DNA of 42,701 nucleotides from positions 1 through 42,701 of the forward strand of contig DXAO01000011.1 of NCBI GenBank assembly GCA_019117005.1, written 5' to 3'. Source of the DNA: Candidatus Collinsella stercoripullorum (lineage in GTDB: Bacteria; Actinomycetota; Coriobacteriia; Coriobacteriales; Coriobacteriaceae). Within the stretch, counting starts at the first letter, position 1. Each line of letters begins with the position of its first letter. A model generated the notes under the pieces. The model had not been told where the DNA came from, did not search any database, and saw only the letters and a program-made list of their open reading frames with translations. The position numbers and the translations under genes are program-made. Positions 23,908-31,110 of the stretch are shown piece by piece.

Positions 23908-24744
23908 ATGAACGAGTGGAAGCTGCAAGAAGCGTTGGAGGGTAGTGAGGAGCCCTTGACGGGAAAGGCGATTGCCGCCCGTTTGAGTCGCGCGCGTCGA
24001 GTCGAGCGCATCTTGCATGACGATCTTGACCGTATCGTCTCCGATGATGACCGAACCTACTCGGCCTTACTCGCGCTCAAGGCAAGCCCGTCAGAGCGCG
24101 GAGGCAATATGCAGAATGCTCTGCGCTGGTACTACCGCGCCGTCAACGGAAGGGACTTTGCCAAACTTGCCGACTACCACCCGAAGAAGCGAGGCGTTTC
24201 TGATATCGCCCCAGCTCCTGCCGCCGTACGACGCTCTCAAAAAGCCACGTTGGTCTCCGAACCGACTACGGCGTCCGAGCACAGGGAGTCCATCAGCAAG
24301 CTCTGGTTTGAATTCTGCTCCGCCAAGAACCGCATCGCTTCTGCCCTTGGGCGTTCAAGCAACGTTGTCGGCGAGCTGGCGGAGCGTGTCGTGGCCGAGT
24401 ACCACGGCGTCATCCCCCTTACCGTGTCGCACCCTTCTGTGGACGTGGAACTCAAGGACGGTACACTCATCCAGGTTAAGGCCCGCATGTTGACTGACGT
24501 GCGGACTACAGCGCTCTCAGCCTTCCGCTCGTGGAACTTCGACGTGCTTGCCGTGGTGCTGTTCGAGCCTGATGGACACATCGTTTTCGGCGGAGAGATT
24601 CCCTGTGCCGATGCTCGCCGTCATGCGCGAGCGGTGGCACATGTCAATGGCTGGCAGATTTCGACTACCCACGAGTTCCTTTCGGATCCGGCCTTTGTCG
24701 ACCTGACGGAGGAGTATCGTGGCGCCCTCGATGAAATGTGCTAG
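23908..24744 (+). CDS. Putative nuclease-like protein with N-terminal winged-helix region
   Basis: A 278-residue protein, not firmly assigned. Residues 1-75 look like a helix-turn-helix region (LQEALEGSEEPLTGKAIAAR, RRVERILHDDLDRI). A variable linker follows to about 130. Residues about 150-245 have the shape of a PD-(D/E)xK-like core: GELAERVVAEYHGVIPLTVS, then VDVELKDGTLIQVKAR with D/E-x-K spacing, and strands NFDVLAVVLFEPDGHIVF. Proteins of this form (DUF6998-like, from memory) are probably DNA-binding or nuclease accessory proteins of mobile elements. It starts 15 bases after the Mrr fragment, with ggagag about 10 bases upstream, and may belong to the same transcript as the 441-residue protein. 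Confidence 0.7.
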   Translation: MNEWKLQEALEGSEEPLTGKAIAARLSRARRVERILHDDLDRIVSDDDRTYSALLALKASPSERGGNMQNALRWYYRAVNGRDFAKLADYHPKKRGVSDIAPAPAAVRRSQKATLVSEPTTASEHRESISKLWFEFCSAKNRIASALGRSSNVVGELAERVVAEYHGVIPLTVSHPSVDVELKDGTLIQVKARMLTDVRTTALSAFRSWNFDVLAVVLFEPDGHIVFGGEIPCADARRHARAVAHVNGWQISTTHEFLSDPAFVDLTEEYRGALDEMC

Positions 24745-25014
24745 TTGATTAGTTAAGACTGTGGCGCTGAAGCCCTGTATGGGCGCGGCACGTATATGGA
24801 GCGCTGATAGAGTCTGTGCTTTCCGCAGTGACGGGGCTTCGCTGCTGAATCTTGTCCCGCTCGCGTTGCACCTCAACGAAATCCGCGGGCTGGTACACAC
24901 TGCCTGCTCGTACTCAGGCTGTTCGATAAACTCTGCATTACCCCGTGAAATAGCTCACCGCGTACAGCGGGTACTCCCTCGTCACCCCTGCAGAATCGTC
25001 GCCTACCGCTCCCG

Positions 25015-25719
25015 TTACCCCTCATCTTCCGCCAACGCGGCGATTGCGGCGCCGACGGCTGCCAGCCTGCGTCTATCCAGGCGGTAGTGCATCCAGCGGC
25101 CGTCCTTTCGTGCGGAGACGAGGCCGCAGTCCACGAGGATCTTCATGTGGTGGGAGAGCGTCGATTGGCCGATCTCGAGCCGTTCGAGGATCTTGCATGC
25201 GCACAGCTCGCCGTCGTCGGCCAGGGCCCCGATGACCGCGAGGCGGTTCTCGTCCGCGAGCGCGCGCATGACCTCGGCGCCCAAGGGGGCGGAGACCCCG
25301 GGGATCTCGGCGCGCTCGACCCTCCGCACGAGGTCGCGGACCCTCTCCTCGATCGCACGCGCGCACGCCTCGAACGCCTCGTCGCCCTTGCCCGTGGGGT
25401 CCTCGAGCCCCCAGTCCTCCCGGTAGGAGCAGGGCAGCGCGGGGCATCGCACGCCGCATCCCATGGTGACGACCACGTCGACCTGCTCGATCTCGGCCAG
25501 CGCCTTCGGGCGCAGGCCGGTGGCGTCGATGCCGTAGCGGCGCTGGAGCACTCGGATCGCATCGGCATTGACGCTCTCCGCAGGGTGGGTTCCCGCCGAG
25601 CACGGCTCAATCGAGGCGCTCGCCAGCTCGCGCGCGATCGCCTCCGCAATCTGGCTCCGGCACGCGTTGTGCGTGCAGACGAACGCCACGCGGACCTTCC
25701 GCACCTGCTTTGAACCCAT
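25015..25719 (-). CDS. ArsC-ArsR fusion: thioredoxin-type arsenate reductase with C-terminal ArsR repressor domain
   Basis: A 234-residue protein of two parts. Residues 8-135 are a low-molecular-weight-phosphatase-type arsenate reductase: VAFVCTHNACRSQIAEAIAR holds the catalytic C-x5-R loop (Cys15 to Arg21), TMGCGVRCPALPC holds the two redox cysteines, and DWGLEDPTGKG the general-acid Asp. Residues 140-234 are an ArsR/SmtB winged helix: VMRALADENRLAVIGAL, the As(III)-type motif DDGELCACKILERL and recognition helix GQSTLSHHMKIL. One protein could thus reduce As(V) and sense As(III). The reverse order (ArsR first) is the more familiar fusion. It is divergent from the DUF5714 gene with a dyad operator between. 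Confidence 0.92.
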   Translation of the reverse strand: MGSKQVRKVRVAFVCTHNACRSQIAEAIARELASASIEPCSAGTHPAESVNADAIRVLQRRYGIDATGLRPKALAEIEQVDVVVTMGCGVRCPALPCSYREDWGLEDPTGKGDEAFEACARAIEERVRDLVRRVERAEIPGVSAPLGAEVMRALADENRLAVIGALADDGELCACKILERLEIGQSTLSHHMKILVDCGLVSARKDGRWMHYRLDRRRLAAVGAAIAALAEDEG

Positions 25720-25752
25720 GGCAACCCTCCGCCCTCCGTTCGTTTGGTCCGA

Positions 25753-25780
25753 TTATACATCGACTGTCTTCGATGTATAA
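25753..25780. promoter_or_regulatory. ArsR-type operator between the arsCR fusion and the DUF5714 gene
   Basis: ttatacatcg-actgtctt-cgatgtataa is a perfect inverted repeat with 10-bp arms, in AT-rich sequence between the two divergent genes. A second, looser set of the same words (gcatcgaaagtcatcgat) follows at 25782-25799. ArsR proteins bind such dyads. The position would let the fusion protein repress both itself and the DUF5714 gene. A tata-rich -10 for either direction overlaps the arms. Confidence 0.75.
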
Positions 25781-25817
25781 TGCATCGAAAGTCATCGATA
25801 CGATGCGAGGAGGAACC

Positions 25818-26375
25818 ATGGAAGCATCGAAGAGGGACGTGGATTGGGCGAACGCGATCTGCCTGGCGAGCGACTCGCTCTGTCCGGCGGACCTCCTGGA
25901 GGAAGTGATGTCCGCGCCGGAGTGCACGCCGTTCGGGCCGGTGCACCACTACCTCGTCGGGGCGACGCTCCTCGCGTGCGTCCGCAACGCCATGGGGACC
26001 GAGGCGCTTCCCGCGCAGCTCGCCGAGCTCGAGCGGCGTTCGAACGCGGTGCTCGGAGGCGTGTGCGCCCATTGGGGGATCTGCGGCGCCGCCATCTCAT
26101 GCGGCATGGCGCTCTCCGTTCTTCTGGGGAACGCCCCGCTCAAGCCCGAAGGGTGGAGCGACGCCCAGCTGATGGTCGCCGACATCGCGGAGAAGATCGC
26201 GAAGGCGGGTGCCCCGCGCTGCTGCAAGCGCGACTCCCGCATAGCGGTCCGCGTGGCGACCGGTTGGTTCAACAAGCTCCTTGGCACAGACCTGGTGCTT
26301 CCGAGCGGCAACCCCGCATGCGGGGTGTCTTCGAGAAACGATGCCTGCCTCATGACCGGGTGCCCATATTACTGA
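25818..26375 (+). CDS. DUF5714-domain protein
   Basis: A 185-residue protein of unknown function. It shows the DUF5714 pattern from memory: CTPFGPVHHYLVGATLLACV, CAHWGICGAAISCGMALSVL, GAPRCCKRDSRIAVRVATGW and a Cys-rich end NDACLMTGCPYY. The many conserved cysteines and the HH suggest a metal or iron-sulfur site. An aggaggaacc precedes the ATG at 25818. It shares an operator region with the ArsC-ArsR fusion, so it may be induced by arsenite or another thiol-reactive metalloid; that link is an inference from position. A perfect palindromic terminator follows, and a diverged copy of its 3' end lies about 1.1 kb downstream. Confidence 0.82.
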   Translation: MEASKRDVDWANAICLASDSLCPADLLEEVMSAPECTPFGPVHHYLVGATLLACVRNAMGTEALPAQLAELERRSNAVLGGVCAHWGICGAAISCGMALSVLLGNAPLKPEGWSDAQLMVADIAEKIAKAGAPRCCKRDSRIAVRVATGWFNKLLGTDLVLPSGNPACGVSSRNDACLMTGCPYY

Positions 26376-26415
26376 TCCCGCCCGCTCTCGCCATGAGCTG
26401 CGAGCTGAGGAAGCT
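26290..26415 (+). repeat. Copy A of an imperfect direct repeat (DUF5714 3' end)
   Basis: The last about 25 codons of the DUF5714 gene plus 40 bases of 3' flank (gatcccgcccgctctcgcca, gagctgcgagct) recur in diverged form at 27420-27545. Identity is high in the 3' flank and about 75-80 % over the coding tail by eye. Confidence 0.7.
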
Positions 26416-26464
26416 CGATTGTTCCGTCACGGTGAACATCCACGGCACGTTCCAAAGACATGGA

Positions 26465-26488
26465 GAGGGGCGCCCGCGGGCGCCCCTC
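26465..26488. terminator. Perfect 24-bp palindrome between convergent genes
   Basis: gaggggcgcccg and cgggcgcccctc form a perfect inverted repeat with no loop bases. It lies between the stop of the DUF5714 gene (26375) and the stop of the AbiD/F gene (26512) and could stop transcription in both directions. No T-run is present. Confidence 0.6.
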
Positions 26489-26511
26489 CGGTCGTGCACG
26501 CTCGCAAGTCC

Positions 26512-27267
26512 CTACAGTCTCACGTCGGCGGGCGCCGGATGCTCCTCGCAGAAAAGCTCGACCGGGTTCACCGAGCCGTCACCGTACAGCCGCTCCGCCG
26601 CCTCCGGGCACAGGCCGCGCAGCAGCCGCACGACGTCGGAGCCGACAGCGAGGGGAGAGAGCTCCGCCCTGACGGGGTCGAACAGGCGCTCCGCATGCGC
26701 CGCGCGGTTCCTCACCCGTAGGATTCCGTTCAGGGAGTGCTGCAGGCTTGCCCTCTTTATGCCTTTCGGCCATGTGCGGTATAGGCACGTCCTCCAGATC
26801 GCAGCCTCGCGCGAGCGGTCGGTGAGGTGCACCCAGAAGCCGAGGGTGAGGCTCGCCACGAGAGAGCCATGCGTGAATCCACGGGGGAGCCCCGCGACGG
26901 CGGCGTCGATAATCCGCCGGTTGGTGTGGTTCGCGTCCAGCTCGCCGCGCTTGGACCTCCTCACGAGGGGCATGCGGGCGGGCGAGTCGTCATCGATGAG
27001 CCAGTCGCCACCCCAGGACTCGCGCATGACACGGTCGTAGGCGTTACGCAGCGCCACCTCGAAGTACGATATGTCGCGCATGAGCGTCTGCGCGAGGGAT
27101 GCGTTCCACTCGTAGAGGTCGAGGGCGCGCACGACGTCGCCGCTGCACGTCGAGAGATAGGGCGCGAGCCGCTCGGCGGAAAGCCATCGCTCCGCCCACG
27201 CGCGCGTCGCGCCTTCTGGATCCACGTTGTCGCTGTTTGAGAGGGATTGTCCGGGCACCACGGCCAT
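26512..27267 (-). CDS. AbiD/AbiF-type abortive infection protein (HEPN)
   Basis: A 251-residue protein. Features of the Abi family: WLSAERLAPYLSTCSGDVVR at residues 28-50, SLAQTLMRDISYFEVALRNAYDRVM, GSLVASLTLGFWVHL, and the HEPN RNase signature RVRNRAAHAERLF (R-N-x3-H) near residue 206. HEPN proteins of this kind cleave RNA and arrest the infected cell. An aggaggtgttcg precedes the ATG at 27267. A stem-loop upstream may control it. The gene lies on the opposite strand to its neighbours, between two copies of a repeated DUF5714 tail, so it looks like an inserted gene. Its own GC content is high, like the host. Confidence 0.85.
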   Translation of the reverse strand: MAVVPGQSLSNSDNVDPEGATRAWAERWLSAERLAPYLSTCSGDVVRALDLYEWNASLAQTLMRDISYFEVALRNAYDRVMRESWGGDWLIDDDSPARMPLVRRSKRGELDANHTNRRIIDAAVAGLPRGFTHGSLVASLTLGFWVHLTDRSREAAIWRTCLYRTWPKGIKRASLQHSLNGILRVRNRAAHAERLFDPVRAELSPLAVGSDVVRLLRGLCPEAAERLYGDGSVNPVELFCEEHPAPADVRL

Positions 27268-27293
27268 CGAACACCTCCTATGAAAACATTCGA

Positions 27294-27329
27294 GGCCCGG
27301 TGACTTGAATCAGAGGTCATTCCCGGGCC
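27294..27329. promoter_or_regulatory. Stem-loop in the leader of the AbiD/F gene
   Basis: ggcccgg (27294-27300) pairs with ccgggcc (27323-27329), with a second inner pair tgac/gtca. It lies 27 bases upstream of the abi start on the leader side and could be an attenuator, an operator or the terminator of another transcript. Confidence 0.45.
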
Positions 27330-27419
27330 CATCGACACGTATCTTACCCGCTTCCGCGCATCTCGGCAAGGTCCCGGAAGAAACACAGGATACCATCATT
27401 TCGCGCGCTTCCCCCCCTT

Positions 27420-27545
27420 GAGTCCGCGCTTCCTGCACGGGGGAGTTGCGGTGTATCTAAGGAAACGAGGTCTGCCTCACGACTGGGTGTCCGTATTTCT
27501 GATCCCGCTCGCTCTCGCCATTAGCTGCGAGCTAATGAAACCCGG
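27420..27545 (+). repeat. Copy B of the DUF5714 3' end (decayed)
   Basis: Sequence such as ctgcctcacgactgggtgtc and ctgatcccgctcgctctcgc matches the tail and 3' flank of the DUF5714 gene at 26290-26415. A one-base deletion relative to copy A and substitutions at conserved Cys codons show it is not coding now. The stretch 27268-27615 holds this relic, the abi leader hairpin and no gene. Confidence 0.7.
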
Positions 27546-27615
27546 ATTCCGACTCGATACGATTGCGATGCATCGAGAGGTACAGCTTGCAGCTTTCAGG
27601 TGAAAGGAACGGAAC

Positions 27616-27897
27616 ATGCAGCAGGATCTTCAGCAGAAACCCGTGACGGTCAGCGGTATCGTCAGCACGGTCTTCGGCGGTATCGCGCTTCTGACCAGCT
27701 TCATCCCCATCATCAACAACGCTTCCGCAATCTTCGGCTTCGTCGGGGCCGTCCTCGGCATCATCGCCGTGATGGGGACGCGCGCGCACGGAAAGAAGTC
27801 GGGGCGCGCGCTCGCGGTCGTCGGCCTCGTCATCTCGGTCGTCTCCGTCGCGATCGTACTGGCCCTTCAGGCCCAGTGGGCGGCGATGCTCTCCTAG
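27616..27897 (+). CDS. Small membrane protein (DUF4190-like)
   Basis: A 93-residue protein with an N-terminal 10-residue polar start and three hydrophobic helices: VSGIVSTVFGGIALLTSFI (about 12-33), AIFGFVGAVLGIIAVMG (about 38-54) and ALAVVGLVISVVSVAIVLAL (about 65-85), with a basic loop RAHGKKSGR between. This is the pattern of DUF4190 and similar small integral membrane proteins, often fused or next to secreted or lipoproteins. Function unknown. A gaaaggaacggaac leader precedes the ATG at 27616. The next gene, 130 bases on, codes for a surface lipoprotein. Confidence 0.75.
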   Translation: MQQDLQQKPVTVSGIVSTVFGGIALLTSFIPIINNASAIFGFVGAVLGIIAVMGTRAHGKKSGRALAVVGLVISVVSVAIVLALQAQWAAMLS

Positions 27898-28028
27898 GCT
27901 CCTCCTCTTCGCGGACCTCGGGCCATGCGCCGATCGCGCGGCGCCATGATTGCCGCTTGAGGCATATCATGTGCAGTGGGTCGCCTCTCGGCTCTGAGGT
28001 GACGTCTGCATCAGAAAGGATGATGAAC

Positions 28029-28679
28029 ATGCACTACGGTTTCCACGTCGCTCGGACCACGCTCTCCTTGCTCGTTGCCGCGACTCTGGCATTTGGGTCG
28101 GCGGGCCTGCTCGCGGGGTGTGACGACGACGCCCCCAGCTCGTCTGACACCGCCGGGCAGCAGGACGTCTCGACGTCCGAGGCTGAGTCCGACGGGGCCT
28201 CGGCCGAGCAGGAGGCCACTCAGGACGTTCCGGCCGACTACACGTCCGCGCTCAACCAGGCGCGCTCCTACAGCGACACGCTGAACATGTCCAAGCAGGG
28301 TATCTACGACCAGCTCACCTCGGAATACGGCGGTCAGTTCTCGCCCGAGGCCGCGCAGTACGCCATCGATAACGTGCAGGCGGACTGGAACGCGAATGCC
28401 CTTGCCAAGGCGGGGGATTACAGCGACACGATGCATATGTCCAAGCAGGGGATATACGATCAGCTGGTTTCCGAGCACGGCGAGAAGTTCACGCCGGAGG
28501 AGGCTCAGTACGCCGTCGACAACCTTCAGGCCGATTACAACGCGAACGCCCTTGCCAAGGCGCGCGACTATCAGGAGATGATGAGCATGTCCCCCGAGGC
28601 GATCCGCGACCAGCTCGTCTCGGAGTACGGCGAGAAGTTCACCCAGGAGGAAGCGGATTACGCCGTCGCCAACCTGTAG
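28029..28679 (+). CDS. Ltp-family lipoprotein with three Ltp repeats
   Basis: A 216-residue protein from the ATG at 28029 (aaagga 8 bases upstream; ATGs at 28020 and 28023 are also in frame). It has a lipoprotein signal peptide ending in lipobox LLAGC, an acidic Ser/Ala/Glu linker to about residue 60, and three copies of a 46-48-residue Ltp (host cell surface-exposed lipoprotein) unit: each contains S/M-xx-MS-KQGIYDQL-xSE-G-F-xEEAQYA-xxNxQAD. The third unit varies in its first half (QEMMSMSPEAIRDQL). In phage TP-J34 an Ltp lipoprotein blocks DNA injection by related phages. In a chromosome the family is wider and function is not proven, but the location in a defence island fits superinfection exclusion. 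Confidence 0.85.
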   Translation: MHYGFHVARTTLSLLVAATLAFGSAGLLAGCDDDAPSSSDTAGQQDVSTSEAESDGASAEQEATQDVPADYTSALNQARSYSDTLNMSKQGIYDQLTSEYGGQFSPEAAQYAIDNVQADWNANALAKAGDYSDTMHMSKQGIYDQLVSEHGEKFTPEEAQYAVDNLQADYNANALAKARDYQEMMSMSPEAIRDQLVSEYGEKFTQEEADYAVANL

Positions 28680-28753
28680 GAACGGTGCACCGGCTCGATC
28701 TTCGGGGCGGGTACCATGGATGAGGGCCTCAAGCGGATGAAGAGGGGGATGTC

Positions 28754-29173
28754 ATGACCGAACGACTGACTGAGGAGGTGCTGCGGGAGCTGCTGGACGC
28801 CCCGAGCATCGATTCGTTCATCGCCGACCACGAGTTCCCCTCCTGCACGCTCGCCGAGTACCTCCAGCACCTGCTGGAGAAGAAGCACCTCGAGCGCGCC
28901 CGCGTGGTGCGCATGGCCGACCTGAACGAGACCTTCGGCTACCAGATCTTCACCGGCGCGCGCAACCCGAGCAGGAACAAGGTGCTGCAGATCGCCTTCG
29001 CCATGGCGCTCACGCTGAAGGAGACCAACCGCGCGCTGTCGGCGGCCGGCGCGAACGTCCTCACCTGCAAGAACCGCCGCGATGCCATCATCATCTTCTG
29101 CATCGACCACGGCTGCTCCCTCCAGAAGGTGAACGAGGAGCTCTACCGTCTGGGCGAGGAGACCGTCTGCTGA
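28754..29173 (+). CDS. HTH-domain protein paired with a Ser/Thr kinase
   Basis: A 139-residue protein. Residues about 30-95 form a helix-turn-helix of the XRE kind in a divergent form: TLAEYLQHLLEKKHLERARV, then LNETFGYQIFTGARNPSRNK and VLQIAFAMALTLKETNRALS. The C-terminal part (CKNRRDAIIIFCIDHGCSLQ, VNEELYRLGEE) is typical of a small family found next to membrane Ser/Thr kinases in gut Firmicutes and Actinobacteria (from memory). A gaagaggggg leader precedes the ATG at 28754. A hairpin separates it from the kinase gene. Probably a regulator or kinase substrate. Confidence 0.75.
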   Translation: MTERLTEEVLRELLDAPSIDSFIADHEFPSCTLAEYLQHLLEKKHLERARVVRMADLNETFGYQIFTGARNPSRNKVLQIAFAMALTLKETNRALSAAGANVLTCKNRRDAIIIFCIDHGCSLQKVNEELYRLGEETVC

Positions 29174-29181
29174 GGTGCCGT

Positions 29182-29206
29182 GCCGGCGGCGCGGTGAGCC
29201 GCCGGC
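29182..29206 (+). terminator. Stem-loop after the HTH gene
   Basis: gccggcggc (29182-29190) pairs perfectly with gccgccggc (29198-29206) around a 7-base loop, 9 bases after the HTH gene stop. No T-run follows, so it may be a processing or attenuating structure rather than a full terminator. Confidence 0.45.
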
Positions 29207-29251
29207 CGGACGGCCTGCCTGCCGCCGGACGGCTTGCGCTCCGTCGGGGTA

Positions 29252-29297
29252 GCCTCCGTCGCCCGGTGGGCCCGCGGGAGCGGCCTCCGTCGCCCGG
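29252..29297. repeat. 15-bp direct repeat upstream of the kinase gene
   Basis: gcctccgtcgcccgg occurs at 29252-29266 and again at 29283-29297, a spacing of 31 bases, in the short gap between the HTH gene and the kinase gene. The HTH protein could bind here, or it may be simple GC-rich slippage. Confidence 0.55.
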
Positions 29298-29363
29298 CGC
29301 ATCGCCCACGGCCCGGGCTCTCGGCGCGGCTGTCTGTCCGCGCCGCCTGCTATGATTACCCCC

Positions 29364-30845
29364 ATGGATACCGAAGACCGCACACACGACGACGCCGACC
29401 TCTCATCCGAGCTCGACGGCTTCCTGGAAGCCGCTGCGCGCTCGGACAGCTGGCGCGTCGAGCGCACGCTCAAGTCGTCCCCGTTCGAGACGACGGAGCT
29501 CGTGCGGTTCCGCGGCGCCTCCGGCGGCGAGCTCGGCCCCTTCATCCGCAAGCGCATCGACTGCTCCGCCGGGGTCGGTCGCGCGTACGAGCGGCTCTGG
29601 GACGCCCAGCGCTCGGGCGTCATCCTGCACGGCGTCCCGCGCCTGGTCGAGTGCCTCCGCTCGGGCGACGAGCTCTCGGTCGTGACCGAGTTCATCGAGG
29701 GCAGGACGCTGGGTGAGCTCGTGCGCGACGAGGGCGCCTCGGAGCGCCTGGCGACAGGCATCATGCCCGCCCTGTGCGACGCGGTGTTCGAGTTGCACAC
29801 CCTGCTCGACCCGCCGCTCATCCATCGCGACCTCAAACCCTCCAACGTCATCGTCCGCTCGGACGGAAGGCCGTTCGTGATCGATTTCGGCATCGCCCGC
29901 GCATGGGACGGCAAGGCCGATGCGGACACCGTCCGTTTCGGCACGCGGGCCTACGCTCCGCCCGAGCAGTTCGGGTTCGGCCAGACCGACGCCCGCTCGG
30001 ACGTCTACGCCCTGGGAAAGCTCGTCCTGTTCTGCGCCACGGGCGGGGAGGGGACGGGCCCTGCGGACGAGGCCGACCTGCGGCGCCGGGGGCTGTCCGC
30101 ACCGCTGTCCGAGGTCATCGCCCGTGCGACGGCCTTCGATCCGGCGCGTCGGTTCTCGGGCGCACGCGCCCTCGGACGGGCGCTGCGGGAGTGCGCGGCT
30201 GCAGGCGGCGTGCCCGCTCAGCTCGAGGGGGATCCGTTCGGGTACCGGGCGCCCTCTCCGTCATCGGGGGACGCGGCGGGTCCGATCGGAGCCGCCTTGC
30301 CTGCTGCTACCGTGTCTGGCGCTGCCGTATCCGCTATGCTCGGTACGGGCCAGCTCACCCCCGCCGTCTCACCGACAGGTCCGGTAGGACTCGCCGTTAC
30401 CGCGTCGAGGGAGCCTGCCTTCGCGCCAGGTCTGGCCGCACCTCCCGCGTCTGCATCGGACCCTATCGCATCGGCCGCCCCAGTGCCACGTCGGAGCCGT
30501 GTCGTCGCGGCCCTCGACCGAATCCCGCTCGGCGTCGGCGTGGTATGGGACCTCGTCGTGCTGTTCGTCTACGCGTTCTGCGTGCTCGGCAGCGTCTTCG
30601 CGATCGTGCGGCCCAACGAGAACGACGCGGCTCTGCCGCTGTGGTTCCGCGTGATGGAGTACGGGCTGTTGATCATCGTCTGCTTCGGTGTGATCGGCTG
30701 GGCGCTGCTCGACAAGCGCCCGCTGCGCGCCATCTTCCCGCGCCTGCCGCGGCTCGGGTTCCTCCGCGGCCTGCTGCTCGGCGCCGGCATCGTCGGCTCG
30801 TGCTTCGTGGCGACGGTCACGGCCGCGATCTACGTCGGGGTCTAG
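29364..30845 (+). CDS. Membrane-anchored Ser/Thr protein kinase
   Basis: A 493-residue protein. The kinase domain spans about residues 15-280: Lys in GPFIRKRIDCS, catalytic loop PPLIHRDLKPSNVIVRSDG, DFG-type FVIDFGIARAWDG, and APPEQFGFGQTDARSDVYAL (activation and P+1 loop). The glycine-rich loop is not obvious. A Pro/Ala-rich linker to about 385 precedes three hydrophobic segments (VVWDLVVLFVYAFCVLGSVF, MEYGLLIIVCFGVIGWALL, GLLLGAGIVGSCFVATVTA). No extracellular sensor domain follows, so it senses from the membrane or cytosol. Neither ATG (29352 or 29364) has a ribosome binding site, and a tatgat just upstream suggests a leaderless transcript starting at 29364. Confidence 0.85.
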   Translation: MDTEDRTHDDADLSSELDGFLEAAARSDSWRVERTLKSSPFETTELVRFRGASGGELGPFIRKRIDCSAGVGRAYERLWDAQRSGVILHGVPRLVECLRSGDELSVVTEFIEGRTLGELVRDEGASERLATGIMPALCDAVFELHTLLDPPLIHRDLKPSNVIVRSDGRPFVIDFGIARAWDGKADADTVRFGTRAYAPPEQFGFGQTDARSDVYALGKLVLFCATGGEGTGPADEADLRRRGLSAPLSEVIARATAFDPARRFSGARALGRALRECAAAGGVPAQLEGDPFGYRAPSPSSGDAAGPIGAALPAATVSGAAVSAMLGTGQLTPAVSPTGPVGLAVTASREPAFAPGLAAPPASASDPIASAAPVPRRSRVVAALDRIPLGVGVVWDLVVLFVYAFCVLGSVFAIVRPNENDAALPLWFRVMEYGLLIIVCFGVIGWALLDKRPLRAIFPRLPRLGFLRGLLLGAGIVGSCFVATVTAAIYVGV

Positions 30846-30986
30846 CTCCGCAGGGGGGCGACCTATTGTCTCTCCATCCTTTCCTCGGTATTGTGATTAG
30901 CTGAAGTGGGCGTCGACGGCCGATTCCAGGGAGGGGATGGCTTGATGGCTGAATAAGCCGTCAAACGTAAAGAAATCAGTTTTTCC

Positions 30987-31014
30987 TGAACATATGCCAG
31001 TTTTCGGGTAGAGT
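30987..31014 (+). promoter_or_regulatory. Candidate promoter of the Abi_2 gene
   Basis: TGAACA at 30987 and TAGAGT at 31009 are separated by 16 bases, in AT-rich sequence about 100 bases upstream of the Abi_2 start. The 265-base gap after the kinase gene holds no gene. Confidence 0.45.
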
Positions 31015-31110
31015 AGGGACAGCGGTATTGACGCGGTGACCTTACGGGGCCTGCGTCCGCAGAAGGCGGCTGTCCTACGGGATGGTCGCCTTCGTCTTTA
31101 TGGAGGGAAG

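Noticed and set aside
24745..25014. Possible small genes on both strands after the nuclease-like protein
   Set aside because: No frame has a ribosome binding site or a recognisable pattern. I see nothing firm in this 270-base gap.
27418..27603. 61-codon plus-strand frame
   Set aside because: It reads the decayed copy of the DUF5714 tail in a shifted frame and continues into spacer.
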